Below, piece after piece: positions 1 through 8,694 of a DNA stretch of 64,000 nt (its first letter is position 1; every line of letters begins with the position of its first letter). The notes beneath the pieces were generated by a model, which was not told the DNA's origin, did no database searches, and worked only from the letters and a program-made list of their open reading frames with translations. A program made the translations under genes and the position numbers. The DNA lies in NCBI RefSeq assembly GCF_032056465.1, contig NZ_DAMBCL010000010.1; one strand, 5' to 3'. Origin of the DNA: Mobilicoccus sp032056465. GTDB lineage: Bacteria; Actinomycetota; Actinomycetes; Actinomycetales; Dermatophilaceae.

Positions 1-2
1 AG

Positions 3-500
3 GAGGCCTACGACGAGACGATCGAGAAGGGGAAGGTCGTGCGCACCGAGCCGCGGACCGGCACGGCGGCCAAACCGCGCACCGCCGTCACCCTCGTCGT
101 GAGCCGGGGCCGCACGCCGGTCCCCCTCACGGGCATCGTCGGCCTGCGCCGCGAGGAGGCCGTGACCCGGCTCGAGAACGCCGGCCTCACCGTCGTGGTC
201 GCCGACGAGCGGGTGTTCAGCACGACGGTGCGCGCCGGCTCGGTCGCCGAGACGGCCCCGGCGGGCCGTGTCTACCGGGGAGACACGGTGACGCTCACCC
301 TGAGCAAGGGTCCGGAGATGGTCCGCGTGCCCGCGGTGCAGGGCAAGACCGAGGCCGAGGCGGTCGCCGAGCTCAAGGCCGCGGGATTCGAGGTCGAGGT
401 CAACCGCATCCTCGGCGGGGTCTTCGGTACGGCCCGTTCCACCGACCCCTCCGGCGGCACCGCACCCAAGGGCAGCGTCGTCGTCCTCAACATCGTCTGA
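3..500 (+). CDS. PASTA-domain Ser/Thr protein kinase, C-terminal end (5' truncated by the window)
   Basis: Only the extracellular end of the protein is present; the reading frame is open from base 3 and stops with TGA at 498-500 (165 residues seen). The visible part is two complete PASTA repeats of about 65 residues preceded by the tail of another, each ending in the typical alternating small/hydrophobic strand (for example VTLTLSKG and SVVVLNIV). In this family the repeats bind muropeptides outside the cell and an N-terminal kinase domain lies inside. A PASTA kinase next to a class II DAHP synthase is a familiar actinobacterial pairing. The kinase domain itself is not seen, so the family call rests on the repeats and the neighbour. 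Confidence 0.85.
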   Translation, partial: EAYDETIEKGKVVRTEPRTGTAAKPRTAVTLVVSRGRTPVPLTGIVGLRREEAVTRLENAGLTVVVADERVFSTTVRAGSVAETAPAGRVYRGDTVTLTLSKGPEMVRVPAVQGKTEAEAVAELKAAGFEVEVNRILGGVFGTARSTDPSGGTAPKGSVVVLNIV

Positions 501-556
501 CGGCAAACCCGAGACGGCAGGATGGGGACGGTCGGCGTGGGCGATGACGGCGCGCC

Positions 557-1153
557 TCACTCCTGGTGGGCGTAGCGCTCCTCACGCCAGACGTCACCGG
601 TGAAGTGGTAGCCGCGTTCCTCCCAGAACCCCCGTTGGGGCGAGGCGAGGTACTCGATCGTGAGAAGCCACTTCGGCCCCTTCCACCCGTACAGGTGGGG
701 GACGACGAGGCGCATGGGCCAGCCGTGCTCGGGGGCGAGGGCCGCCCCGTCGAGATGCGTCGCGAACAACGCCCGAGGGGAGAGGAGGTCGTCGACGGTG
801 AGGTTCGAGTGGTACCCGTAGGCGGCGCAGGCGTACAACCACCGCGCCTCGGGTGCGGGCGGGGCGAGATCGATGATCGTGCGGGCCGACACCCCGCCCC
901 ACACGAGCCCAGGGGTGCTCTTGTGGGACGCGCAGTGCAGATCGGCCCGCACCTCGACGTGCGGCAACGCCTCGACGTCGGCCCACGACAGGCGCGTCAT
1001 CGAGCCGTCGGCCGTGGCGCCCTCGATCGTCAGCGACCACGAGTCGAGGTCGATCCGCGGCACCCGTCCGTAATGGTTGGGACGCAGCGGCGCCTCCCGC
1101 TGTCCCGGTGGGAGACGGGCGGGTTCGCGGAGGTCGTCGCGGGGGTCGTTCAC
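557..1153 (-). CDS. molybdopterin-dependent oxidoreductase, sulfite-oxidase/YedY fold
   Basis: A 198-residue protein made almost entirely of one oxidoreductase molybdopterin-binding domain. The segment DLHCASHKS carries the single Cys that ligates molybdenum in this superfamily, and the C-terminal stretch with HGWPMRLVVPHLYGWK is the conserved substrate-side loop. There is no signal peptide, haem domain or dimerisation domain, so this is the short cytosolic type rather than a full sulfite oxidase. It lies 9 nt downstream of the DAHP synthase gene on the same strand and may be co-transcribed with it. The physiological substrate cannot be told; reduction of oxidised methionine or of sulfoxides is only a family-level guess. 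Confidence 0.85.
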   Translation of the reverse strand: MNDPRDDLREPARLPPGQREAPLRPNHYGRVPRIDLDSWSLTIEGATADGSMTRLSWADVEALPHVEVRADLHCASHKSTPGLVWGGVSARTIIDLAPPAPEARWLYACAAYGYHSNLTVDDLLSPRALFATHLDGAALAPEHGWPMRLVVPHLYGWKGPKWLLTIEYLASPQRGFWEERGYHFTGDVWREERYAHQE

Positions 1154-1162
1154 GAAACCCCG

Positions 1163-2557
1163 TCAGGCCTGCGGGTCGTCGCCATCACCGTTCACCTGGT
1201 CGAGCGGGGTGGGGGCGTCGCCGCGGTTGCGGTCGGCGAGCATCTCCGCGACGACGAACGCGAGCTCGAGACTCTGCTGGTGGTTGAGGCGAGGGTCGCA
1301 GAGCGTCTCGTAGCGACGTTCGAGGTCGCTGTCCTCGAGGTGCATGACCCCGCCGAGACACTCGGTGACGTCGTTGCCGGTGAGCTCGACGTGCAGGCCG
1401 CCGGGGTGGGTGCCCACCTGGGCGTGCGCGTCGAAGAACCCGCGGACCTCCTCGACGATGTCCTCGAACCGGCGCGTCTTGTACCCGTTCTCCGTGGAGA
1501 AGGTGTTGCCGTGCATCGGGTCGCACACCCAGGTGACGAGACGCCCCGACTCCTTGACCGCCTCGAGGATGGGCGGGAGAGCGTCCCGGATCTTGTCCTG
1601 CCCCATCCGGGTGATGAACGTGAGCCGGCCGGGGTCGCCCTCGGGGTCGAGCCGCTCGATGAGTTCGACCGCGTCGGCGCCGGTGGCCGTGGGGCCGAGC
1701 TTGACGCCGATGGGGTTGGTGATGCGGGAGACGTAGTCGAGGTGGGCCCCCTCCCGCTCGCGAGTGCGCTCGCCGACCCAGAGGAAGTGCCCGGAGGTGC
1801 CGTACGGACGCCCGGTGCGGGAGTCGATGCGGGTGAGCGGCTTCTCGTAGTCGAGCAGGAGGGCCTCGTGGCTCGCCCACACGTCGACGCGTCGGAGGGC
1901 CTCGAAGTCGACGCCGCAGGCGTTCATGAACTGCATGGCCCGGTCGATGTCCCCGGCGATGCGCTCGTACCGCTTGTTGGCGCCGTTCGACATGAACCCG
2001 CGGTTCCAGTCGTGGACGTGCCGCAGGTCGGCGAAGCCCCCCTGCGTGAACGCCCGGACGAGGTTGAGGGTCGCCGAACTCGCGTGGTAGGCGCGCACGA
2101 GCCGCTGCGGGTCGGGACGCCGCGCGTCCTCCTCGAAGGAGAAGTCGTTGACCATGTCACCGCGGTAGGCGGGCAGTTCGACGCCGCCGCGGGTCTCGGT
2201 GTCCTTGCTGCGCGGTTTGGCGTACTGGCCGGCCATCCGCCCGATCTTGACGACCGGCAGGCTCGCGCCGTAGGTGAGCACCGCGGCCATCTGGAGGATC
2301 GTCTTGACCCGGTCGCGGATGTTGTCGGCGGTGGCGGAGGCGAACGTCTCGGCGCAGTCGCCGCCCATGAGCACGAACGCCGCACCCCGCGCGGCGTCGG
2401 CGAGGCGGCGACGCAGGATGTCGCACTCCCCGGCGAAGACGAGCGGAGGATAGGTCGACAGCGTGTGCTGCGCGGCCCGGAGTGCCTCGGGGTCCGGCCA
2501 CACCGGCTGCTGGCGGGCGGGCAGGTCGGCCCAGGTGAGCGAGTCGTTCGAAGTCAC
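1163..2557 (-). CDS. aroG: class II 3-deoxy-D-arabino-heptulosonate 7-phosphate synthase
   Basis: Condenses phosphoenolpyruvate and erythrose 4-phosphate, the first step of the shikimate pathway. The 464-residue product matches the type II (plant/mycobacterial) family throughout: GGDCAETF has the metal-binding Cys, then VKLGPTAT, CDPMHGNT, THPGGLHVELTG and CDPRLNHQQSLE supply the remaining metal and substrate ligands. The reading frame stays open to 2731, but the homologous region begins at SNDSLTWADL, so I place the start at GTG 2557. That GTG is preceded by TACCCT with a 6-nt gap and no Shine-Dalgarno, which suggests a leaderless mRNA. The length agrees with the M. tuberculosis enzyme (462 residues). 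Confidence 0.95.
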   Translation of the reverse strand: MTSNDSLTWADLPARQQPVWPDPEALRAAQHTLSTYPPLVFAGECDILRRRLADAARGAAFVLMGGDCAETFASATADNIRDRVKTILQMAAVLTYGASLPVVKIGRMAGQYAKPRSKDTETRGGVELPAYRGDMVNDFSFEEDARRPDPQRLVRAYHASSATLNLVRAFTQGGFADLRHVHDWNRGFMSNGANKRYERIAGDIDRAMQFMNACGVDFEALRRVDVWASHEALLLDYEKPLTRIDSRTGRPYGTSGHFLWVGERTREREGAHLDYVSRITNPIGVKLGPTATGADAVELIERLDPEGDPGRLTFITRMGQDKIRDALPPILEAVKESGRLVTWVCDPMHGNTFSTENGYKTRRFEDIVEEVRGFFDAHAQVGTHPGGLHVELTGNDVTECLGGVMHLEDSDLERRYETLCDPRLNHQQSLELAFVVAEMLADRNRGDAPTPLDQVNGDGDDPQA

Positions 2558-2563
2558 CCGGTC

Positions 2564-2569
2564 AGGGTA
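2564..2569 (-). promoter_or_regulatory. -10 element of aroG (leaderless)
   Basis: TACCCT on the minus strand is followed by GACCGG and then the GTG start. With a start site 6-7 nt after the hexamer, transcription would begin at the start codon. The same TGACCGGGTG string follows the -10 of the adenosine kinase gene. Confidence 0.6.
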
Positions 2570-2717
2570 ATGCGCGGTGGGTGTGGCTCCGTCCGCGGGT
2601 TCGGATGGCGGGCATACAACAGGAGGCACCGTCCGGGGTCCCCCACGCGGCCGCGACGTCGGGCCACGCGCCCGCCGCGAGGCCGACCGGGCCGGGACGA
2701 GCGACGATGCCGCGGCC

Positions 2718-3452
2718 TCAGGCCTCGTCACCGGGGTCGACGAGGCCCCGGGCCACGGCGTACCGGGCCAGTTGCACCCGGTTGTGCAACTGCAGCTTGC
2801 CGAGGATGTTCTGCACGTGGTTCTGGACCGTGCGGTGACTCACGACGAGCATGTCCGCGATCTCGCGGTAGCTCATCCCCGTCGCGACGTGGCGGAGGAT
2901 CTCCGTCTCGCGCGGGGTGAGGACCGGGGGGTCCTCCTCGCCCGGGCCCGATGCGGTGTCGGCGAGACGGCGGAACTCGCCGAGCACGAGACCTGCGAGT
3001 CCGGGCGTGAACACCGCCCGCCCCGCGGCGACCGCGTGCACGGCCGCGAGGAACTCCTCCCGGCTCGCGGACTTCACGAGGTACCCGGTGGCTCCCTCCT
3101 TGACCGCCTGGAGCACGTTCTCGGCCTCGCCGGAGGCCGAGAGCACGAGGATCCGCACCGAAGGCAGGCGGGCCTGCAACCGGCGGCAGACCTCGACACC
3201 GTTCATCTCGGGCAGCATGAGGTCGAGGACGAGGACGTCGGGCGAGACGGCGAGGGTGCGATCGACCGCCGCACGCCCGTCGGCGGCGGTGCCGACGACG
3301 TCCAGACCGGCGGACTCCAGGTCGCGAGCGACGGCCTCGCGCCACATCGGGTGGTCGTCGGCGACGACGACCCGGATCGGCCGTCCGTCCGCACCCGTCC
3401 CGCCCGCCGACGCATCCGGGCTCGTCGCGTCCTCGCCGTCGGGACGGTTCAT
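2718..3452 (-). CDS. NarL/FixJ-family response regulator
   Basis: A 244-residue two-component regulator. The receiver domain (about residues 26-145) has the acidic pair in VVVADDHP, the phospho-acceptor Asp77 in VLVLDLMLPEM and the conserved Lys in GYLVKSAS. The C-terminal LuxR helix-turn-helix (about 178-236) starts at LTPRETEIL and includes the recognition helix SHRTVQNHVQNIL. The ATG start overlaps the stop of the sensor kinase gene by 4 nt, so the two form one operon and one signalling pair. The stimulus is unknown; the kinase resembles the MacS group, whose partners (MacR) act on envelope-related genes, but that link is inference. Confidence 0.92.
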   Translation of the reverse strand: MNRPDGEDATSPDASAGGTGADGRPIRVVVADDHPMWREAVARDLESAGLDVVGTAADGRAAVDRTLAVSPDVLVLDLMLPEMNGVEVCRRLQARLPSVRILVLSASGEAENVLQAVKEGATGYLVKSASREEFLAAVHAVAAGRAVFTPGLAGLVLGEFRRLADTASGPGEEDPPVLTPRETEILRHVATGMSYREIADMLVVSHRTVQNHVQNILGKLQLHNRVQLARYAVARGLVDPGDEA

Positions 3453-4684
3453 CCCGGGCCTCCTGTCGTCGGTGCGTCCGGCGCGATGCCGGGGCCCGCC
3501 TCGATCGGGGCACGCATCTCCACGACGGTACCGCGTGCACCCGAGGTGACCTCGGCGCTGCCGCCGAGATCCGCCAGGCGCGACACGATGCTCGAGGACA
3601 CCCCCAGACGGCCCTGGTCACGGGCCTGCTCGAGCCGTCCCGGCGCGATCCCCGCGCCGTCGTCGCGCACGGTGACGAGCACCTCCCCGGCGACCTCCTC
3701 GATGAGCACCCACGCCCGCGCCTCCGGGCCGGCGTGCCGGGCGACGTTGTCGAGGGCGGCGCCGACCGCGGCGTCGAGCTCGCGTGCCCGGTCGCTCGAA
3801 AGGACGAGGCGGCCCGTGTCGACGACGACCACCCTGTCGCTCGCGCGGGCGAGCAGGAGGCGGGTGAGGTCGGTCACGGGTGGCGCGCCGTGCGCGGCGG
3901 GCGGCGGGTCCTGCGAGACCGGCGTGCGGATGAGCTCACGCAGTCGACGCTCCTGCTCACCGGCCATCCGGCCGAGATCGGCGGCCTCGCCCCCGACCTC
4001 GAGGCCCCGTCGATGGACGAGGCTCAACGCCTGCAGCACGCCGTCGTGGACGCTGCGGGCGAGCCGTTCGCGCTCCACCACCCGAGCCCGCACGACCTCG
4101 GCCTCCCGCGCGAGGCGGTGGGCGCGGCGTACGAGGTCCGTGCAGTACCCGACGAGGGTGCCGAGCAGCAGGAGGATGACGATGTTGTGGAACGTCACCG
4201 AGTTGGGATGACGGATGAGCACGAGGTCGGCCACGGCGATCACTCCCGCCGCACAGCCGCCGGCGACCGGGCCGGCGAGCACGGCCCACGAGAGCACCGT
4301 CGCCGCGGGCCACAGTCCCGGGACGGTCGGCGCCCCACCCTCGATGGCCGCGCGGGAGTCCACGAGGGCCGACCCGAGGATCGCCGCCGCCCCGATCGCG
4401 AGCTCCGTCCCGAGCCACCACGGCGTGCGGCGGCGCACGACGAGTGTGGCGACCGTCCACGCCGTGAGCACCCCGAGGATCACCCATCCGCGGGTGGGGT
4501 GGGCGACGCCGGGGAGTCGGTAGGCGTACAGCCCGACGACGTACAGCAGGACGAGCGGCCGCAGCAGGTCGAGAGCCGTCCAGAACCCCCGGATCACCGG
4601 GGCGTCGTCGGACTCGGGCACGATCCGGGCGAAGCGTGCGGGGGGCAGGCCGGGGCCGGACGCCTCACGGTCCGCCTCGCCCAT
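3449..4684 (-). CDS. sensor histidine kinase, MacS-like (DUF5931 N-terminus, HisKA_3/HATPase)
   Basis: A 411-residue membrane kinase. Residues about 35-185 hold five or six hydrophobic helices with short loops, the DUF5931-type sensor. The dimerisation helix contains ERERLARSVHDGVLQAL with phospho-acceptor His213. The ATPase domain has the N box in ALDNVARHAGP, the G1 box DDGAGI and the G2 region GRLGVSSSI. The protein ends in a Pro/Gly-rich tail that overlaps the start of its response regulator by 4 nt. With so little outside the membrane it probably senses a membrane or lipid-proximal signal, though this is inferred from topology only. Confidence 0.9.
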   Translation of the reverse strand: MGEADREASGPGLPPARFARIVPESDDAPVIRGFWTALDLLRPLVLLYVVGLYAYRLPGVAHPTRGWVILGVLTAWTVATLVVRRRTPWWLGTELAIGAAAILGSALVDSRAAIEGGAPTVPGLWPAATVLSWAVLAGPVAGGCAAGVIAVADLVLIRHPNSVTFHNIVILLLLGTLVGYCTDLVRRAHRLAREAEVVRARVVERERLARSVHDGVLQALSLVHRRGLEVGGEAADLGRMAGEQERRLRELIRTPVSQDPPPAAHGAPPVTDLTRLLLARASDRVVVVDTGRLVLSSDRARELDAAVGAALDNVARHAGPEARAWVLIEEVAGEVLVTVRDDGAGIAPGRLEQARDQGRLGVSSSIVSRLADLGGSAEVTSGARGTVVEMRAPIEAGPGIAPDAPTTGGPG

Positions 4685-4696
4685 CGCAGGTCGTGC

Positions 4697-5740
4697 TCAG
4701 CGCTCGTCGGCGTCGGAACCGGTACCGGAGGAGTCGGGTGCCACGTCCGCCGCGTCGTCCCGCGTCCGTCCGTCGACCGTCGGGGAGTCGTCGGTCTCAC
4801 GGCTGTCGTCGCCGGCCTGAGCGTCGGCACGACGGCGTCGGCGCTGGTCCACCTCGGCGCGGGCCGCCTGGATGAACTCCTCCGCACGGGCCTGGGCGCG
4901 GTCGCCCTCGGCCTTGGCGCTCGCGACGAAGTCGCTCGCCTTCGCCTGCACGTTGGCGCCGACGTTGGCGCTCTCGGCCTTGGCATTCGCGACGAAGTCG
5001 CTGGCCTTGGCCTGGACGTTCGCGGTCTCCGCCTTGGCCGCGGCGATGAAGTTCTCGGCGGCCGCGGCGATCTGCTCCTTGACCGTCGCCGCGTACTCGT
5101 CGACGTACTCCTGGCCCGAGAGCTCACGCAGGGCCGCCATGATCTCGTCGGTGATGTGGCGGAGCACCTCGTGGTCGTCGGCGCGGTCCTCGTACTCCGA
5201 GAAGTCCATGGGGGTGCCGAACTTCATGCCGACCTGCATGACGTTGGGGATGATCTGGCCGGTGGGCTGGGCCTTGTCGGTGTCGATCATCGCGACCGGG
5301 ATCACGGGCACGCCCGCGGTCAGAGCCATGCGGGCGATGCCGGTCTTGCCCTTGTAGAGCCGACCGTCGGGCGAGCGCGTGCCCTCGGGGTAGATGCAGA
5401 ACAGCTCGCCCCGGCGCAGCACGGCGAGGCCGGCGTCCATCGCGACCTGGCTCGCCGCCCCACCGGAGCGGTCGATGGGGATCTGACCCGTGCCCCGGAA
5501 GAACGCCGCCTTGAGACGGCCCTTGAGCCCGGGCTGGGTGAAGTAGTCGCTCTTGGCCGGGAACGTGATGCGCCGGCTGCTCATGAGCGGCAGGAAGATC
5601 GAATCCGAGAAGCTGAGGTGATTGCTCGCGAGGATCGCCGGACCGTGCGTGGGCACGTTCTCGACCCCCTCGGCATAGGGGCGGAACAGGACCCGCAGGA
5701 CCGGGCCGATCAGCACGAGCTTGAAGAACCAATAAAGCAC
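4697..5740 (-). CDS. plsC: 1-acyl-sn-glycerol-3-phosphate acyltransferase (PlsC) with repetitive amphipathic tail
   Basis: Residues 1-215 form a normal PlsC domain: NHLSFSD (40-46) is the NHx4D catalytic motif and YPEGTRS (117-123) the acyl-acceptor motif. It would acylate lysophosphatidate to phosphatidate at the membrane. GTG start at 5740 with GGAGG five bases upstream. Residues 216-300 are unusual: alternating Ala-rich helices built from recurring units such as NVQAKASDFVANAKAE and NVQAKASDFVASAKAE, resembling apolipoprotein or LEA-type 11/22-residue repeats, followed by an Arg-rich patch (RRRRR) and an acidic Ser/Asp tail to residue 347. Typical bacterial PlsC proteins stop near residue 240. 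Confidence 0.92.
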   Translation of the reverse strand: MLYWFFKLVLIGPVLRVLFRPYAEGVENVPTHGPAILASNHLSFSDSIFLPLMSSRRITFPAKSDYFTQPGLKGRLKAAFFRGTGQIPIDRSGGAASQVAMDAGLAVLRRGELFCIYPEGTRSPDGRLYKGKTGIARMALTAGVPVIPVAMIDTDKAQPTGQIIPNVMQVGMKFGTPMDFSEYEDRADDHEVLRHITDEIMAALRELSGQEYVDEYAATVKEQIAAAAENFIAAAKAETANVQAKASDFVANAKAESANVGANVQAKASDFVASAKAEGDRAQARAEEFIQAARAEVDQRRRRRADAQAGDDSRETDDSPTVDGRTRDDAADVAPDSSGTGSDADER

Positions 5741-5878
5741 CTGAACCTCCGGGTCGAGAACGCCCCCTCACCGTACCGGCCGGTTCGTCCGAGCGGGAGG
5801 GTTGACTCACCTCCCTTGGGCCGACCTCGCCCGCGGGCTCTGCGAGAATCGGGACGACGACGGCGGGAGGTGGGATCC

Positions 5879-6664
5879 ATGACGCGCAACGACCCTGGCG
5901 GACGCGACGACATCGACGCTCGCTTCGCCGACATCGTCGCCCACTGGGACGATCCGCCGCCCGAGGCGACGGAGGACGACGGGGCCCTCGAAACGCCCCC
6001 GGTCGACCGCGCCGGTGGCGCGACCGCGGGCGGCGACGGGCCCGATGGCGAGCCGGCCGACGAGAGGCCCCACCGGGTCGACGACCTCGCGACCGGACAC
6101 GGCGCCGACACCCCGACCACCCCGGAGCACGGGCGCGGGGTCGAGTTCCCCGATCCCCGGCGCGACGTCGAGGACTCCGGCCGGGGTCACGGCGTGAACC
6201 CGCCGCCGGGGCGTCACCCCGGTCACACGTTCCCCGGTGCCGGTGTGTTCGGGACATCCGGCGCCTCCGGGGCCTCCGACACCGCAGGGACCTCCGGTCC
6301 GGCGCGCCCGGACGGGACGGCCGATGCGGACGCGGCGCCCGACGCACGACCCGACTCGCGCTCCTCCACCGGCGACGCCTCCGGCTGGCGTGTCCACGTC
6401 CCCCCGGAGGACGAGGAGGAGACGTTCGTCCCTCCCCCGCCGCAGCCGTTGCCCGCGGTCCTCACCGACTGGCCCTTCTACCTGGCCCTCGGTGGTCTCG
6501 TCCTCGGCCCGCTGGCGCTCGTCCTGCTCGTGATGCTCGCCCCCACGGAGCGCCACCTCATGTGGGTCGCGGCGGGCCTGACGATGGCGGGCTTCGTCAC
6601 GCTGGTCCTGCGTCAACCGCTGGACCGCGACCCCGACGACACCGACGACGGCGCCCGCGTCTGA
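5879..6664 (+). CDS. conserved actinobacterial membrane protein with disordered N-terminus
   Basis: A 261-residue protein. The start is ATG 5879, with GGGAGG about nine bases upstream. The first 20 residues (including DARFADIVAHWDD) look conserved and ordered. Residues about 25-190 are a low-complexity Asp/Gly/Pro/Thr linker with repeats like GTSGASGASDTAGTSG. Two transmembrane helices follow (about 200-222 and 228-246) and a short acidic C-terminus. The long linker would lie on one side of the membrane. I do not recognise a catalytic motif. It stands alone on the plus strand between two minus-strand blocks. Confidence 0.75.
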   Translation: MTRNDPGGRDDIDARFADIVAHWDDPPPEATEDDGALETPPVDRAGGATAGGDGPDGEPADERPHRVDDLATGHGADTPTTPEHGRGVEFPDPRRDVEDSGRGHGVNPPPGRHPGHTFPGAGVFGTSGASGASDTAGTSGPARPDGTADADAAPDARPDSRSSTGDASGWRVHVPPEDEEETFVPPPPQPLPAVLTDWPFYLALGGLVLGPLALVLLVMLAPTERHLMWVAAGLTMAGFVTLVLRQPLDRDPDDTDDGARV

Positions 6665-6703
6665 CCGGCTCCGCCCCGGACCTCACGCCCCGGGGCGGGC
6701 GGA

Positions 6704-7687
6704 TCACGCGTGACGGGCGAGGTCGGCGGCGCCGATGAGTCCGGCCTCGGGGCCGAGAGCGGCGTGCACGATGCGGGCCTCGGGACGATAACCCCGGCCC
6801 GGCAACCGGCGTCGGAACGCCTCCCGGGCCGGGTCGAGCAGCAGGTCACCGGCCGCGCTCACCCCGCCGCCGACGACGAACAACCCGGGATCGAACGCCG
6901 CGGCGAGTCCCGCCATGCCGATGCCGAGCCAGTGACCGATCTCCGCGAGGAGTTCGCGCGCCGTGGGGTCACCGTCCTGCGCCGCCTCGGTGACGAGCGG
7001 TCCGGCGAGGCGAGTGGGGTCTCCCCCGACGCGCGCGAGGAGGTCCTCGGCCACCGGTGAGCGGGTCGACATGAGGCCGCGCGCCTCCCGCACGAGGGCG
7101 TTGCCGCTCGCGTACTGCTCCCAACAGCCGCGGTTGCCGCACTCGCACCGGATGCCGTCCGGCACGACCTGCATGTGGCCGAACTCGCCCGCGATGCCGA
7201 ACCGGCCCCGCTGGAGGACGTGGTCGATGAGCAGGGCTCCGCCGATGCCGGTGCCGAGGGTGATCATCACGACGTGCGACTCGCCCCGCGCGGCGCCGAA
7301 GCGCGACTCCGCCCACGCGGCCGCATTCGCGTCGTTGTCGACGGTGATCGGGCGCCCGATGCGGTGCGACAGCGAGTCCCGCAGCGGTTCGTCGCGCCAC
7401 GACAGGTGGGGCGCGAACACGACGGTCGCACGGTCGGCGCCGACGAATCCGGCGGCCCCGATCCCCACGCCGTCCACGGTCCGCCCGTCCTCGCGGGCTC
7501 GCCCGAGGAGTTCCTCGACCGCGTCGACGATGATGTCCTCGACGATCCGGGGGCTGCTCGAGCGGTCCGGGGTGTCGCGGCGTGTGCGGCACACGATCGT
7601 GCCTTCGGCGTCGACGAGGCCGGCGGCGACCTTCGTGCCACCGATGTCGACGCCGATGGCGAGGCCCTCGTCGGCGGCAGGCGTCAC
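6704..7687 (-). CDS. ROK-family sugar kinase (glucokinase-like), first of a tandem pair
   Basis: A 327-residue ROK kinase. IGVDIGGTKVAAGLVD is the N-terminal phosphate-binding loop, ITVDNDANAAAWAE carries the catalytic Asp region, TLGTGIGGALL is the second phosphate loop, EFGHMQV has the zinc-binding His and CECGNRGCWEQYAS is the ROK CxCGxxGCxE zinc site. No helix-turn-helix precedes the kinase fold, so it is an enzyme rather than a ROK repressor. The family phosphorylates glucose or related hexoses with ATP or polyphosphate. It is the last gene of a four-gene operon in which every junction is a 4-nt overlap, directly after a second ROK gene. Confidence 0.9.
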   Translation of the reverse strand: MTPAADEGLAIGVDIGGTKVAAGLVDAEGTIVCRTRRDTPDRSSSPRIVEDIIVDAVEELLGRAREDGRTVDGVGIGAAGFVGADRATVVFAPHLSWRDEPLRDSLSHRIGRPITVDNDANAAAWAESRFGAARGESHVVMITLGTGIGGALLIDHVLQRGRFGIAGEFGHMQVVPDGIRCECGNRGCWEQYASGNALVREARGLMSTRSPVAEDLLARVGGDPTRLAGPLVTEAAQDGDPTARELLAEIGHWLGIGMAGLAAAFDPGLFVVGGGVSAAGDLLLDPAREAFRRRLPGRGYRPEARIVHAALGPEAGLIGAADLARHA

Positions 7688-8694
7688 CGCAGCCCCTCCT
7701 CGCGCGCGAGCGCCGCCGCACCGACGACCCCGGCGTCGTCGAGCAGTTCGGCGAATTCCATCCGCGCGTAGGGCCGGAAACCACGACCCGTGATGCCCTC
7801 CTCGAACGCCTCTCTCGCGGGCAGGAGCAGGAGGTCACCGGCCTGGGAGACGCCGCCGCCGATGAGGATGAGCTCGGGATCCAGCACGGCGGTCAGTGAC
7901 GCCGCGCCCGCACCGATCCAGCGTCCGAGGTCGGCGATGAGGTCGATCGAGGCGGAATCCCCCTCCAGCGCCGCGGCGGTGATGTCGGGCCCGCTGAGTT
8001 CGTCGGGCTCGTCACCACACCGGGCCCGCAACGCCGCAGCCTCGGGCCCGGCCACGGCGACGAGCCGGCGCGCCTCGCGCAGCAGGGCGGTGCCGGAGCC
8101 GTACTGCTCGAGGCAGCCTTGGACGCCGCAGCCGCACAACCGGCCGTCGGGCACCATCCGGATGTGTCCGAGCTCGGCGCCGACGCCGAAGGCACCGCGC
8201 AGCAGCCGGCCCGCCGTGACGACGCCGCCTCCGACGCCCGTCCCGATCGTGAGGAACACGAGATCGTCGACGTCACGGGCAGGGCCGTGGACGAACTCGC
8301 CCCACGTGGCGGCATTGGCGTCGTTCTCCATGACGACGGGCAGTCCCACGAGCTCGGCGAGCCGCGCCTTGAGCGGCTCGTCGCGCCACGCGACGTTGGG
8401 GGCGAACATCACCCTCTCGCGCGCGCGGTCGAGGAAACCGGCGACGGCGACGCCGACCGCGGGGACGTCCTGGTCCGCGGTGAGGTCCCGGACCACCTCG
8501 GCCGCGGCCGACGTGATCTCCGACGCGTCCTGCGCGGGGGTGTCGCGGCGGGCGCGGCGGATGATCCGCCCCTCCGGCCCGACGAGTGCACCGAGGATCT
8601 TCGTGCCGCCGATGTCGAGCCCGACCGTGACGTCCCCCGCCCGGGCCTCCCTGGCGGCACCCGTCACGTCGTCTCCGCGCGTCGGGTCGGTCAT
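7684..8694 (-). CDS. ROK-family sugar kinase (glucokinase-like), second of a tandem pair
   Basis: A 336-residue paralogue of the adjacent gene. It keeps all landmarks: VGLDIGGTKILGALVG, VVMENDANAATWGE, TIGTGVGGGVV, ELGHIRMV and the zinc motif CGCGVQGCLEQYGS. Its ATG overlaps the upstream CxxC-protein gene by 4 nt and its stop overlaps the next ROK gene by 4 nt, so both kinases should be made from one message. The two proteins are clearly related over their length but differ in the loops after the zinc site, which suggests different sugar preference rather than a fresh duplication. Either could be the main glucokinase; substrate is not decidable from sequence. Confidence 0.9.
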   Translation of the reverse strand: MTDPTRGDDVTGAAREARAGDVTVGLDIGGTKILGALVGPEGRIIRRARRDTPAQDASEITSAAAEVVRDLTADQDVPAVGVAVAGFLDRARERVMFAPNVAWRDEPLKARLAELVGLPVVMENDANAATWGEFVHGPARDVDDLVFLTIGTGVGGGVVTAGRLLRGAFGVGAELGHIRMVPDGRLCGCGVQGCLEQYGSGTALLREARRLVAVAGPEAAALRARCGDEPDELSGPDITAAALEGDSASIDLIADLGRWIGAGAASLTAVLDPELILIGGGVSQAGDLLLLPAREAFEEGITGRGFRPYARMEFAELLDDAGVVGAAALAREEGLR

